A stretch of DNA of 64,000 nucleotides, taken from the NCBI RefSeq assembly GCF_014489845.1, contig NZ_JABURY010000016.1, positions 78,829 through 142,828 of the forward strand, written 5' to 3'. A model generated the notes under the pieces. It saw nothing but the letters and a program-made list of their open reading frames with translations, had not been told where the DNA came from and did not search any database. This stretch comes from Frischella japonica (lineage in GTDB: Bacteria; Pseudomonadota; Gammaproteobacteria; Enterobacterales; Orbaceae). Every line of letters begins with the position of its first letter. Positions within the stretch are counted from its first letter, which is position 1. Below, one piece after another: positions 1-10,013 of this stretch. Made by a program: the position numbers and the translations under genes.

Positions 1-533
1 AATAAGAATTTTTTCGTTATTGAAATGATTAAGATTACCTTTAACTTGAACCTGAAAAAGGAATTTTAAAATGATTTTGATTATCTTAAATACCATGAGA
101 TGTTCTCAATTTCATGCAACATTGCACATAAACGATAATAAAGATAAAAAAATCCCGATCAAGTATTTTATAAACGAAAATGGACAAAAACAAACCGAAA
201 TTAGCACAATAATAATTCACATGATATCTTAATTAATTGATAAATAAACGAATCATATTAAAATTGTTTTGCAATTACTTAGCACCTTGTTTGATTAAAA
301 TAAAACCTATATTAGTTGCTTTAATAACCTGAAACATTACGAAAGACATCTCGTAAAAGCATAATGAGCTAATCATTAGGCAACAAAAAGAATTTATTAA
401 AATGGTAAATACTTACCTGTTGTAAAAATACATAGAGATATCACGTTCAAATTAAATATTTAATCAAAATTATTGATAATGAATTTTTATGTTTTTTATT
501 ATTTATTTGGGTAAGCTGTTAAAATTTTTAATA
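1..533. other. AT-rich stretch without a recognisable gene
   Basis: Reading both strands I find only short frames broken by stops and no tRNA-like fold or strong terminator. It lies at the window edge, downstream of the small exported protein gene at 534-989, so part of it may belong to a gene or control region cut off on the left. Confidence 0.5.
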
Positions 534-989
534 TCATTCACAACGATAGGTAAACGTTGCTAAAGAGATTAATTGCAGTTTGTCATCAATAAAATGATAA
601 TACCGTTTTGCATAACCTTCTTCATCCTCATTAGGATCAGCAGCAATACCAGAAATAATTACCAAGCTACTATTTAAACGATAGTCAATTGAAAATTCAT
701 TTTGTCCATTCTCATCCTCAATTAAATAAGCATTTGGTAAACCAATAACTTGGTTTGTTAATAAATTTTTTATCTCACCACAAATTGCTCCACCACCACA
801 TCCATATGTTTTAATTAGATAATGATCAGCAAAATTAGCGTGTTTTATGTGTGATTCAGATGGAACAAGAAAACAATCAAAATGAGATCGATTTTTACTT
901 ATCTCGGCATAAGAATAACTTACCAAAACTAATAAAATGAAAAAGGAAAATAAAATATTAATAATAGATGCTTTTATTCTATGAATCAC
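534..989 (-). CDS. small exported protein of unknown function
   Basis: I do not recognise this 151-residue protein. It begins with a basic start and a hydrophobic run (about residues 10-26) ending in SYA, which reads as a signal peptide cut after about residue 28, so the mature protein should be periplasmic or secreted. It has few cysteines: one near residue 39, two in a glycine-rich CGGGAIC segment near residue 65, and one next to the C-terminus, consistent with disulfides outside the cytoplasm. The C-terminal part (HFIDDKLQLISLATF) looks like beta strands. The start codon is GTG; an AAGGGA ribosome site lies 8 bases before it and no ATG occurs nearby in frame. It is followed on the same strand by no gene inside the window, and a 396-base gap separates it from feoC. 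Confidence 0.6.
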   Translation of the reverse strand: MIHRIKASIINILFSFFILLVLVSYSYAEISKNRSHFDCFLVPSESHIKHANFADHYLIKTYGCGGGAICGEIKNLLTNQVIGLPNAYLIEDENGQNEFSIDYRLNSSLVIISGIAADPNEDEEGYAKRYYHFIDDKLQLISLATFTYRCE

Positions 990-1385
990 TTTGTTAATCC
1001 CTTTAAAACCGTTTTGACTATATTACATTGGAAAACAATATTGGATAACTATAAATTGATTAATAAGCAAAATAATGAGTTTATAACATATAATGAACGA
1101 AATGATTATCTTATGATATTTTGAGACAGTTTTAGTCTGATTTCCTTTAATGTTATCTTTTATCATCCGATAAAAATAATTAAATTCATCATTATTTAAA
1201 AATTTATATTTTATCCAATACGTTACAACCGCTTAAAACATTTATAAATAAGAAACCAAATCTTAATTTTACCATTCTATTTCATTAAATACGGGATTAA
1301 AATAGCAGATAATTTTCTTTAGAATCAATATATTTCCTATAATGGGTTATTAAAAATATGCTGCATTTATTATCATATAAGATGC
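990..1385. other. intergenic region between feoC and an exported protein gene
   Basis: This 396-base gap is strongly AT-rich and has no coding frame of note on either strand. It should hold the end of the feo transcript and the promoter of the gene at 534-989. I see no convincing terminator stem. Confidence 0.5.
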
Positions 1386-1625
1386 TTAATGATTTCGCAT
1401 ATAAAATAGAAATGCACTCTCACTACAGCTATGGCAATCTGCACATGTTTTATTACCAACACAAACTGATGTCGTCAGATTTGTAGCCGTCAGTTTCCCC
1501 TTTTTGACCCAAAAATCCAACATTTGTATCAGTGCGCTTTCTTTAATGTGAAAATGGCGAGATAAATCTAATAAACTCACTCTACCTTTTAATTCAATAT
1601 ACTGGTAAATATCAGTCATTAACAT
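1386..1625 (-). CDS. feoC: FeoC-like winged-helix protein of the ferrous iron transport operon
   Basis: FeoC is the small third member of the FeoABC ferrous iron importer; it binds FeoB and is thought to protect or regulate it. The 79-residue protein has a helix-turn-helix-like N-terminal half (RVSLLDLSRHFHIKESAL, about residues 15-32) and a C-terminal loop with four cysteines spaced C-x5-C-x2-C-x2-C, as in enterobacterial FeoC, where this loop can carry an iron-sulfur cluster. The ATG at 1625 has an AAAGAG site at suitable distance; an ATG at 1619 is an alternative. It follows feoB by 79 bases, and a strong hairpin lies in that gap. The family match rests on size, cysteine pattern and gene position; sequence identity to E. 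coli FeoC looks low. Confidence 0.8.
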   Translation of the reverse strand: MLMTDIYQYIELKGRVSLLDLSRHFHIKESALIQMLDFWVKKGKLTATNLTTSVCVGNKTCADCHSCSESAFLFYMRNH

Positions 1626-1641
1626 CAGCAATATCTCTTTC

Positions 1642-1672
1642 GATAAAACATAACCGAATATTATGTTTTATC
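1642..1672 (-). promoter_or_regulatory. 12-bp perfect hairpin between feoB and feoC
   Basis: GATAAAACATAA and its exact reverse complement TTATGTTTTATC are separated by a 7-base loop (1654-1660). In the feo transcript it would fold just after the feoB stop and end a few bases before the feoC ribosome site. No run of T follows, so it is not a standard terminator. It may stabilise the upstream message, limit feoC translation, or be a protein operator; the sequence alone does not decide. Confidence 0.6.
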
Positions 1673-1704
1673 TTATATAAAAGTTAATTAAAAAAACAAA
1701 AAGA

Positions 1705-4038
1705 TCAACAGCAATGATTTGTATCATTACATTTAGATGAAGCGTTCTTTAACAGGGATGAAGTAAAAATCGTAAAGCGACCAAGAAATTTCATCAAACC
1801 TACAATGATAATGAATAAAAACGCGAGTCCAAGCAACCAATAAATGGCATATTTCGAAACTGTTAATAAATTAAACTGATAATAGCCCGTAGCACACAAC
1901 CAAGCAATGAAAAATGTCCACAACGCAACAAAGAACATCCATCGAGTTCCTGCTTCTCGGTAAACCGCGCCTAATGCTGCTACACACGGAGTATAGAGCA
2001 AGATAAAAATTAAATATGCCATTGCAGCAGGCTGAGAACCAAAGGATGAGCTGATTGTACTAATAGTATGATCATCCATTGCAAATTCATCTTGCACGCT
2101 AGTAATATCTTGCTGGGCTTGAGATAATCCAATAGGATCAAGAAATGAATCAGCCAGTTCAGCTAAATTGTTGGGTATGGTTAAGCATGCTGCCTTGATG
2201 TCATCCAATACATTGCCAGCTGTTTCATCGTGGGGATTTTTACTTCCTTCAATAGCATATAAAGAATTAAGCGAAGCAATAACCGATTCTTTAGCAAAAA
2301 TTCCGGTAAAGATACCGACAGTTGCTGGCCAATTTTGTTCACTCACCCCCATTGGCGCAAAAACCGGCGTCATTTTTTGACTGACCACAGCCAGTAAAGA
2401 GTGCGCTGAATTTTCGTTACCAAATGTTCCGTTTGTGCTTAACGAATTAAGAATACTTAATACGGTCACCATTAAAACAATCGCCTTGCCAGCTCGCAAG
2501 ATAAAACTTTTTAAGCGCTGCCAAGTTAAATGCAACATACTTTTTAAAGTAGGTATGCGATAAACCGGCAGTTCCATGATAAATGGCGTAATTTCACCTT
2601 TTAACAAGGTAAACTTAAGTACAAATCCGGTAATAATGGCAACTAAAATCCCCAGTAAATATAAGATTAATACGACTGAAGCGGCATGATTAGGAAAAAA
2701 AATCACTGCCAATAACACATATACCGGTAAACGTGCATTACATGACATAAAAGGAATCATACAAATTGACATGATCCTATCACGTGTATTTTCTAAGGTT
2801 CGCGTTCCCATAATTGCCGGCACGCCACAACCAAAACCAACTAGCATAGGTACAAATGCTTTACCCGGTAGGCCAATTACTCGCATGCCGCGATCAACAA
2901 CCATCGCAGCACGCGCTAAATAACCTGAATCTTCTAGAAAGGACAAACAGAAGAACATTGCTGCGATTACTGGTATAAAACTGGCAACAGTTTGAATACC
3001 ACTACCAATACCATTGGCTAAAATAACAATTAACCCCTCTGACGCTCCTAAGCTTGCTAAAAGCTGGCTCAAGCCATCGACAAATATTGCTGCAAATAAG
3101 CCATCAAAAAAATCAATGAAAACGGAACCGAATTTAACAGCAATCATAAACATGAAATATAGGATTACTAAAAAACACGGAACTCCGGTGATACGACCTA
3201 ACACTATTTTATCGATCTTTGCCGACAAAGAGATACTTGCTTCACGAGGTGTATCAATGACGGTTTTACAAACTTGGTCAATAATTTCATAACGACTACT
3301 TGCCAAAGCAACATCAACCTCATTATCACACCATCGAGCTAATTCATGTCGACAATGATCAATAGCGGCTAATTCTTCCTGATTTAATCTCATATCACGA
3401 TGATCGATCATGACTTCTAATAATTGCCAACGATTCAGATGCATGAATTGGCTTGATTCTGGGCACATCGTTAGAAAATTAGTCAGAATAGTTTGCTGCA
3501 CTGGCGCTAAGGTGGCAACTGCTGAGTAATGATGATCGGGGGATTGAACATAATTTTCAATCGCTTGATACAGAGATTTTAAACCCTGTTTTTTACTGGC
3601 AGAAATAGCGACTACTGGACAGCCTATTAATTTTGTTAATTCTGCTTCATTGATATGCTCACCAAGAGCATCTAGCGCATCAATCATATTTAAAACAACA
3701 ATAATGGGCTTGTTTAAATCAATAAGCTGATAAGTTAAATACAAACTTCGCTGTAAATTGGTTGCATCAATGATATTAATAATCACATCATTAGATGAGG
3801 ATAATACATAATCACGGGTTATCATCTCATCTTGTGAGGTGGTTTGACTGTTACTATCAATTGCGTAAGTACCAGGTAAATCAATTATCGTGTATTGCTG
3901 TTGGTGATAATGAAAAATACCTGTTTTACGTTCAACCGTGACCCCTGGCCAATTACCTACCCGCTGTGTGGCGCCTGTTAATAAATTAAATAACGTTGTT
4001 TTACCACAGTTGGGATTGCCAATTAATGCGATATTCAT
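1705..4038 (-). CDS. feoB: ferrous iron transport protein B
   Basis: FeoB is the inner-membrane ferrous iron permease with a cytosolic G-protein domain. The 777-residue product, close to the 773 of E. coli, starts with the P-loop GNPNCGKT (residues 7-14), has the DLPG switch motif near residue 53 and the guanine-recognition NMID at 117-120. Two Gate repeats with many membrane segments follow (about residue 280 onward), including the CGVPAIMGTR and CNARLPVYVL segments typical of the transport core. The tail is Cys-rich (SKCNDTNHCC), as in other gammaproteobacterial FeoB. Its ATG overlaps the feoA stop as TAATG, indicating translational coupling. feoC lies downstream. Expression is likely controlled by Fur and oxygen, as in relatives, but I cannot point to a strong operator. 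Confidence 0.97.
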   Translation of the reverse strand: MNIALIGNPNCGKTTLFNLLTGATQRVGNWPGVTVERKTGIFHYHQQQYTIIDLPGTYAIDSNSQTTSQDEMITRDYVLSSSNDVIINIIDATNLQRSLYLTYQLIDLNKPIIVVLNMIDALDALGEHINEAELTKLIGCPVVAISASKKQGLKSLYQAIENYVQSPDHHYSAVATLAPVQQTILTNFLTMCPESSQFMHLNRWQLLEVMIDHRDMRLNQEELAAIDHCRHELARWCDNEVDVALASSRYEIIDQVCKTVIDTPREASISLSAKIDKIVLGRITGVPCFLVILYFMFMIAVKFGSVFIDFFDGLFAAIFVDGLSQLLASLGASEGLIVILANGIGSGIQTVASFIPVIAAMFFCLSFLEDSGYLARAAMVVDRGMRVIGLPGKAFVPMLVGFGCGVPAIMGTRTLENTRDRIMSICMIPFMSCNARLPVYVLLAVIFFPNHAASVVLILYLLGILVAIITGFVLKFTLLKGEITPFIMELPVYRIPTLKSMLHLTWQRLKSFILRAGKAIVLMVTVLSILNSLSTNGTFGNENSAHSLLAVVSQKMTPVFAPMGVSEQNWPATVGIFTGIFAKESVIASLNSLYAIEGSKNPHDETAGNVLDDIKAACLTIPNNLAELADSFLDPIGLSQAQQDITSVQDEFAMDDHTISTISSSFGSQPAAMAYLIFILLYTPCVAALGAVYREAGTRWMFFVALWTFFIAWLCATGYYQFNLLTVSKYAIYWLLGLAFLFIIIVGLMKFLGRFTIFTSSLLKNASSKCNDTNHCC

Positions 4039-4283
4039 TAACTCAGTTCCTTTACCACAATTGCTGCTGCTTCTTTACGACGTAGACTAAGAAAAAATCC
4101 CCGCATTTCAATTTCGAGTGGATCGCCTAATGGTGCCGAGCGTACTACTAAAACTTTACAACCTGGCGTAATACCCATTGCTAATAATTTACGGCGAAAA
4201 GGTGTTGATTGTGGAAGTAACTTAACTATCACGGCTTGCTTACCATAAGCAAGCTGATCAAGCGTAAGTAGAGCTGTAACCAT
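4038..4283 (-). CDS. feoA: ferrous iron transport protein A
   Basis: FeoA is a small cytosolic SH3-like protein needed for FeoB activity. The 81-residue product shows the family pattern: the early pocket (PQSTPFRRKLLAMGITPGCKV), the VVRSAPLGDPLEIEMRG strand pair and the final LSLRRKEAA segment. It is the first gene of the feoABC operon and shares one base with feoB. Upstream (4284-4460) an imperfect inverted AT motif around 4320-4339 resembles a degenerate Fur box but is too poor to call. Confidence 0.95.
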   Translation of the reverse strand: MVTALLTLDQLAYGKQAVIVKLLPQSTPFRRKLLAMGITPGCKVLVVRSAPLGDPLEIEMRGFFLSLRRKEAAAIVVKELS

Positions 4284-4460
4284 TTTATAAATTCCTAAAG
4301 AATATTAATTATCACATCTAATAATGAATGCGAATTATTCTTAATATTAGTACGAAAAAATGGCTATTTTAGCATTATTATAAATAAAATAACAATTTAT
4401 ATGCGAGACAACACTTAATTCCGCGAATTTATATAGAAAAACGTCAATTTGATCACTATT

Positions 4461-5852
4461 TTATAACTGATCAGTATAACGATGAATCTCGGTTAATATG
4501 TTTGCTAAATAATTTTCAGCTTGCTTTAATCCCTGCTGATACAATTGCTCATGAGTTAAATATTCACCACTGGTATAATTATGATATTTAGCTGGTACAT
4601 CACCCGTATAATTATACTTATTCATCATTGATCGGCTAATAAAATTTTGGCTATCGTGATAAATATATAAGCCATTAACATTAATATTCATGTTGATTTG
4701 TAATTCATTCGAATAGGTTTGCGTTTCCAAATTGAAATAGTAGGTTTTATAGATGTCTTTTTTTTCAATGTCTCCATTTGCGTTCGTAACATGTATGGTT
4801 TTTTCAATTAGATTTTCATTCATACTGGTAATATGGAGCGGGGGCGAAGTATTTTGATAATGACTTCTAAATTCGATATTAATCACAACATCAGCTTGAG
4901 AAGGGGTATAAACAAATTGATAATAGTCATTAAAAAAACTATTTGAAGCCAAACTTTGATATCCAGAGCTAACATAAACTTTGATAATCCCTTTCTGCTG
5001 ATATTGTTTTGCTAAAGCTCTAGCATTTTGGTAATCACCATAAGGTTGGTATATTTCAGCAGCATATTGAAACAATTTAGCAATTTTTCGGTAATCATAA
5101 CGGCTATTAGCCTTGGCTATGATCGCTTGAGCTTGTTGAAAGTGTTCTTTGGCTTCTTTTGTTCGATATTTTTTGTCATAAACGACAAATAATTGATCAC
5201 TATCTTTATATTTACCGAGAGGTTTATAAACTTTACTTGCAGCTGCAAATTTTTCAGCGGCAAGTTGAAATGATCCTGAATCAGCATAATATTTACCTAA
5301 TTCATAAAATTCCTGTGCCGCAACTTGCATATATTGGTTGTTCGCTTGCTGATGTAATGTTTCAATATCGCGGTATTTATAATACTCTGACCCTTTTTGA
5401 TATTTTTCAGCCCGCATAGCATAACACGCACTAGATTGACACGTGACGGCATTACCCCATGAATAATATTCTTCCGCTATGGCTTTTCTTAAACCGATAA
5501 TACTGTATTTATTATTAAAAAATGAGATTTGTTGACTAAAAAAGCGTTCACTCAGCCTCACTTTCATCTTTAGCAATGCTTCATAACTTTGAATTCGGCT
5601 ACCATAATTGGTTCGATCTGCACTTAATAAAGCATTTTCATAATGCGCTGCTACATCACCCACTATTTGCCTAAAACGAGTTAAATCATTAGCATCAAGT
5701 TTTGCTTCACCTTTTTCTTCAACAAAAGCAGCAATTAAATCAATACTCTTTAAATAATTACCCTTTTTATAAGCTTGCTCAGCTTGACGAGAAGAAATGC
5801 ATGCCGACAACATTAAAATACAACAGACTAAAAATATAATTCGCATACTCAT
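4461..5852 (-). CDS. lipoprotein with TPR-like helical repeats, function unknown
   Basis: The 463-residue product begins with a lipoprotein signal peptide ending in the lipobox LSAC (Cys18), followed by serines, so it should be anchored to the outer membrane or the outer face of the inner membrane. Residues about 20-280 contain repeated helical segments rich in Ala, Tyr and Gln (for example EQAYKKGNYLKSIDLI, ELGKYYADSGSFQLAAEKFA and AEIYQPYGDYQNARALAKQY), which read like tetratricopeptide or Sel1-type repeats. The C-terminal third is beta-rich, with VVINIEFRSHYQ and DIYKTYYFNLETQTYS. The gene stands alone between feoA and glnE on the same strand. I do not recognise the family; a role as an envelope scaffold would only be a guess from the repeats. 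Confidence 0.75.
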   Translation of the reverse strand: MSMRIIFLVCCILMLSACISSRQAEQAYKKGNYLKSIDLIAAFVEEKGEAKLDANDLTRFRQIVGDVAAHYENALLSADRTNYGSRIQSYEALLKMKVRLSERFFSQQISFFNNKYSIIGLRKAIAEEYYSWGNAVTCQSSACYAMRAEKYQKGSEYYKYRDIETLHQQANNQYMQVAAQEFYELGKYYADSGSFQLAAEKFAAASKVYKPLGKYKDSDQLFVVYDKKYRTKEAKEHFQQAQAIIAKANSRYDYRKIAKLFQYAAEIYQPYGDYQNARALAKQYQQKGIIKVYVSSGYQSLASNSFFNDYYQFVYTPSQADVVINIEFRSHYQNTSPPLHITSMNENLIEKTIHVTNANGDIEKKDIYKTYYFNLETQTYSNELQINMNINVNGLYIYHDSQNFISRSMMNKYNYTGDVPAKYHNYTSGEYLTHEQLYQQGLKQAENYLANILTEIHRYTDQL

Positions 5853-5967
5853 TCCTAAATTAATTATTATTTTTTGGTTTTAATTTCCTTACAAAAATAA
5901 AAAAACTTATATATTTTTTTAACATCGTTTATTATTAATTAACCTAATAAATTAATTGCCTATATCA

Positions 5968-8784
5968 CTAAATTAACCATTTTTGCCAACTATTTTTCAC
6001 GTAATCCCGTTCAAAAACAAATTCTGTATTGGCAACTTTACTGGATAATAATTGTAATGATAATCCATGGATTTCATTACGCATTTTAATATAAATTTGG
6101 GTTAATGTATTTGCTTCATCACTTGACATAAGCTGATGTTGTGCGGCCGCTGCTAGGATACGTACATTATCACTCCAAATAGTCATTTCGGGGTAAGTAA
6201 AGGCGTAATTTAAAACTAAATATTGTGAAATAAATTCAATGTCACCAATTCCACCTTCATCAACTTTAATATTAAATAGACCATCATGTTGGCTTAGATG
6301 GGCACGCATTTTTTCTCGCATTTCGCGGACGGCCATTTTCAACTGTTGTGGATCTCGTTGTTTACTTAACACTTGCCGACGGATCTGATTAAATTTCGCA
6401 TTTAAATCCGGTTCTCCATAAACCACACGTGATCTAACCAAAGCTTGATGTTCCCATGTCCAAGCATCATTATTTTGATAGTCGGCAAACGAATCTAATG
6501 TGCAGGCTAATAACCCTGCATCACCTTGCGGCCGTAATCGGACATCAACTTCATACAAAATACCTGAGTTAGTCCGAATATTAAACAAGTAGATAATCCG
6601 TTGCACCAAGCGTAAATAAAATTGACGACTATCAATGACTTTATCACCAGTTGTCACACTACTTGCTGGGCAATCATGTAAAAAAACTAAATCCAAATCG
6701 GAGCCATAACCTAACTCTAACCCACCTAATTTTCCATAACCTATAACCACTAAACCTTTATGTGTATCATCGGTCAAATAATCAGGTCGTCCATAACGTT
6801 TTACCAACTGATTCCAAGCAATTTGTACGACAAAATCGAGCATTGCTTCTGCCAGATAGGTCAAGTGATCACTTACTTTCATTGTAGGAAGTAACTGCGC
6901 CACATCTGCTGCTGCAATGTGTAATAATTGCATTTGTTTGAATTGACGTAATGCTTCTACTTGTTGTTCTTCATCATCAGTCGGTACACGCAATAAGTAT
7001 TGATATAACTCACTTTTATAAGCTTCAAACGGAACCGTTTGATAAAGGGCATTGAAATCGATCAATTCATCGAGCAATAATGGATAACGGGTCAGCTGAT
7101 CGCTAATCATTGGTGACGCAGCACATAAACGGATTAACTGCTGTAAGGCATTTGAATATTCAACTAATAACTCCAAATAGGTGGTACGGCTTACAATATT
7201 AACTAATAAGTGAAAAATCCGTGGTAAAACAGTTAAACGATTAGGCATCTGGCAAACTAACGCAAAAACTCTCGGCATGAGTTGATCTAGAATGTCTCTT
7301 CCCCTAACCCCAATAGTTCGTTTACTAATATCTTTTCTAAACTGAATGATTTGCTGATACAGCGTTTGATATTCCTCCTCATTAGCCAAATTTGGTAATA
7401 CCGCTTTAATATCAGCAATATCTAAATCAATATCCCATAATTCCGAAAATATTTCTTCACGATCATCTTGCGATTGTTCAGCTTCATCGCTACCAATAAG
7501 ATTATTAAAGATAATGCGATTCGCCAACATGCGTGCTTGAATAGTTTGATAAAAATCATCCCATGTGGTAAACCCCATTCCGATAGCAATACGGGCTTGA
7601 TTCAATTTATCATTCGGTAATGTTTGTGTTTGTTCATCATTAATAGCTTGTAAGAGGTTTTCGCAGCGTCTTAAAAACAGATAATTATCGTGCAATGTGG
7701 TGACTTCAACTTTTGATAAATAATTTTCCTGCTTAATGACTTTTAGCGCATCTAATAATGAACGTGTTTGTAATGCTACGACTCGACCACCACGAATTAA
7801 TTGAAATACCTGAACAATAAATTCAACCTCTCGAATCCCACCTGCGCCTAATTTAATATTATTTTCAAGTCCTCGACGACGAACTTCACGTTCAATCATG
7901 CTTTTCATGTTTCGCAATGATTGTAGAACACTGAAATCAATATAACGCCGATAAATAAAAGGTTTTAGCATTTGATAAAGCTCTTTCACATAAGGATCAT
8001 GTTGATCACCTAGAACTTTTGCTTTAACCATGGCATAGCGTTCCCAATCGCGGCCTTGTTCTTGATAATAATCTTCCATTGATGAAAAGCTAATGACTAA
8101 AGGCCCTCCTTCCCCTAAAGGGCGTAAGCGCATGTCGACACGATACACAAACCCATCTTGAGTAATTTGATCGAGTGTTTTAATGAGTCGTTGACCAAGT
8201 CGGGTAAAAAAAATAGCATTATCTAATTCCCGTCGCCCCCCTAAAGTCACCCCATGTTGCGGATAGGTAAAAATTAAATCAATATCCGAGGAAAAATTTA
8301 GTTCACCACCACCCAATTTTCCCATACCAAGTATGATTAATGGCTGTGGATGTCCTTGATGATCACACGGCGTACCCCATTCTTGGCAGCTTAATTGATA
8401 TAACCAATCACGAGCAGCAAGGATAAGTGTCTCTGCTAAAGTGCTTAATTGAGTCAATGTTTGTTCAGTAGAGCTGGTTTGGGTTATTTGAGACCAACAA
8501 ATCATAACTAATATTTTTCGCCTGAATTGGCGTAACACGCTGAGTAATTGTTCTTCCGATGTTACATTAGCGATTCTTTGATTTAGCCAATCGGTATAAT
8601 ATTGATAATCTAAGCCCTGGGGTGGTCGCGTATCGATAGCAATCAACCAATCAGGAAAGCGATAAAATGATTCGATTAAAAAATCACTTTGCCATAATAT
8701 ATCAAGGTGGCGGTTAACCAGATTTGCATCGCATTTATCCAACTTATTGATAACATTTTGTTTTTGTGAGACTGAATCTGACAT
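5968..8784 (-). CDS. glnE: bifunctional glutamine synthetase adenylyltransferase / adenylyl-removing enzyme
   Basis: GlnE adds and removes AMP on glutamine synthetase in response to PII and glutamine, tuning nitrogen assimilation. The 938-residue protein is close to the 946 of E. coli. It has two nucleotidyltransferase halves: the N-terminal (adenylyl-removing) half with [20 protein letters not shown] (about residues 153-172) and the C-terminal (transferase) half with [20 protein letters not shown] near residue 690. Both contain the metal-binding DxD. Each half is followed by a regulatory helical domain, with the linker motif [14 protein letters not shown] between them. ygiF lies directly upstream on the same strand, the same pair and order as in E. 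coli, so the two may share a transcript across a 117-base gap. Confidence 0.97.
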   Translation of the reverse strand: MSDSVSQKQNVINKLDKCDANLVNRHLDILWQSDFLIESFYRFPDWLIAIDTRPPQGLDYQYYTDWLNQRIANVTSEEQLLSVLRQFRRKILVMICWSQITQTSSTEQTLTQLSTLAETLILAARDWLYQLSCQEWGTPCDHQGHPQPLIILGMGKLGGGELNFSSDIDLIFTYPQHGVTLGGRRELDNAIFFTRLGQRLIKTLDQITQDGFVYRVDMRLRPLGEGGPLVISFSSMEDYYQEQGRDWERYAMVKAKVLGDQHDPYVKELYQMLKPFIYRRYIDFSVLQSLRNMKSMIEREVRRRGLENNIKLGAGGIREVEFIVQVFQLIRGGRVVALQTRSLLDALKVIKQENYLSKVEVTTLHDNYLFLRRCENLLQAINDEQTQTLPNDKLNQARIAIGMGFTTWDDFYQTIQARMLANRIIFNNLIGSDEAEQSQDDREEIFSELWDIDLDIADIKAVLPNLANEEEYQTLYQQIIQFRKDISKRTIGVRGRDILDQLMPRVFALVCQMPNRLTVLPRIFHLLVNIVSRTTYLELLVEYSNALQQLIRLCAASPMISDQLTRYPLLLDELIDFNALYQTVPFEAYKSELYQYLLRVPTDDEEQQVEALRQFKQMQLLHIAAADVAQLLPTMKVSDHLTYLAEAMLDFVVQIAWNQLVKRYGRPDYLTDDTHKGLVVIGYGKLGGLELGYGSDLDLVFLHDCPASSVTTGDKVIDSRQFYLRLVQRIIYLFNIRTNSGILYEVDVRLRPQGDAGLLACTLDSFADYQNNDAWTWEHQALVRSRVVYGEPDLNAKFNQIRRQVLSKQRDPQQLKMAVREMREKMRAHLSQHDGLFNIKVDEGGIGDIEFISQYLVLNYAFTYPEMTIWSDNVRILAAAAQHQLMSSDEANTLTQIYIKMRNEIHGLSLQLLSSKVANTEFVFERDYVKNSWQKWLI

Positions 8785-8901
8785 AATTCCACCCTGTTGT
8801 TTTAAAATTTCGAGTTAAGGACGGTTAATAATTTATAAAAAATTAAAATAAATATTTTAAACTAATCGCCCAACACAATTATCGCTAATGGGTAAACTTT
8901 A

Positions 8902-9861
8902 TTATTGATCGGATAATGTTAATAATAAACGAATCAACCATAATTTTAATTGGTTATTTATTTCACTGTAAGCAAACAATCCGATGTCTTTTATTGATAG
9001 TACTTGTAACGACCATTGATTAAAGATTCTCTTTAATTCTTGCTTTGTTTCTACCCCTTCAATGCTTGATAATATCTTGGTTAAATGTGCATTTACCTGC
9101 GATAAAGTATATTGATAAATTATCAAATCATGGTTGGTTAAAGCGTACTCTTCATTGGTTTGCCAAAATTTTAATAGTTTTGTCAATGCGGATTTGAGCT
9201 GTAGATGATCCAAAGAGATCGTATTCATGTTGCCGATTGATTGACGTTTCAATAAACGGTACCCACGTGCCGCTTTACTTTGCGAAAAAAGATGAATTCT
9301 AAACTGACTTATTTGCAAAGCAAAGGTAATCAAATCAATAGAATTACCTGTTTTAAGCTCTAATTCAATTTCCTGTATAGGAATTTGATGACCGTTAGGA
9401 ATAGTGATTGATCCACAATCTAGTGCAATCTCAATCTTACTTTGGTTAAATGCGACTAACCACATACGACGAGTAAAATTGGTAGTAAATTGTGCTTGCA
9501 ATTGCTTCGCTAAACTATCTAAATCGACTGTTTTAGGTAAAATATCTTGAGGTAATACAGACAGATCTAACGTTTTATTGGGTAAATTAGCATTATATTC
9601 TAAACGTTGATGTAATCCAGCAATGGCATGACCTGATGATTTAACCGTTATTTCATATTGTTTAGTTTGCGAATGCGTTTGTATTCCGCGTACTCTGATG
9701 CTGCTATGATGAGATTTAAGATAATTATCGGGGGTGTCATAATAGGTATTTTCTAAGTGATAGGTATCGTGTTGCAAAATCATCAACGATTCAAAAAACT
9801 GACTAATGGGTTTAATCGTTGCCTGCTCAATTTCGAATTTTAATTCAATCTCATTGCTCAT
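8902..9861 (-). CDS. ygiF: CYTH-domain inorganic triphosphatase with shortened CHAD domain
   Basis: YgiF-type proteins hydrolyse inorganic triphosphate in a CYTH tunnel fold. The product starts MSNEIELKFEIE, carrying the EIELK signature (residues 4-8), and the CYTH part continues to about residue 205 with the tunnel residues RVRGI, EITVKSSG, EIALDCGSI, EIELELKTG and SKAARGYRLL. The following CHAD-like helical part covers only about 110 residues, so the whole protein is 319 residues against 433 in E. coli; it ends cleanly at a stop rather than in a broken frame, so the CHAD domain seems reduced, not frameshifted. Position next to glnE supports the assignment. Confidence 0.9.
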   Translation of the reverse strand: MSNEIELKFEIEQATIKPISQFFESLMILQHDTYHLENTYYDTPDNYLKSHHSSIRVRGIQTHSQTKQYEITVKSSGHAIAGLHQRLEYNANLPNKTLDLSVLPQDILPKTVDLDSLAKQLQAQFTTNFTRRMWLVAFNQSKIEIALDCGSITIPNGHQIPIQEIELELKTGNSIDLITFALQISQFRIHLFSQSKAARGYRLLKRQSIGNMNTISLDHLQLKSALTKLLKFWQTNEEYALTNHDLIIYQYTLSQVNAHLTKILSSIEGVETKQELKRIFNQWSLQVLSIKDIGLFAYSEINNQLKLWLIRLLLTLSDQ

Positions 9862-9949
9862 TGATAAAAACCTTTGTAATGATGACGAAAACTACCATTA
9901 AAATAATGGTATCTAGTATTATATTTTACGCAAATACCAATCATATTGT

Positions 9950-9980
9950 CATTTTAAAAAGTGCGCCAAAACAGCGCACT
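9950..9980 (-). terminator. Rho-independent terminator of glyA
   Basis: On the minus strand a 7-bp perfect stem (AGTGCGC / GCGCACT) with a 7-base loop is followed by TTTTTAAAAT. It lies 34 bases after the glyA stop and separates glyA from ygiF. Confidence 0.85.
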
Positions 9981-10013
9981 AATAAGCAATTGTATCAAAT
10001 AAACAAAAAAAGG

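Noticed and set aside
2168..3292. Plus-strand frames opposite feoB
   Set aside because: They mirror the codon structure of the highly confident feoB gene.
4320..4339. AATAAT...ATTATT inverted motif upstream of feoA as a Fur box
   Set aside because: The half-sites are 8 bases apart and the middle does not match the Fur consensus; left without a call although Fur control of feo is likely.
4448..4475. Two TGATCA palindromes flanking the end of the lipoprotein gene
   Set aside because: Short, AT-rich and partly coding; no stem with a T run and no FNR match.
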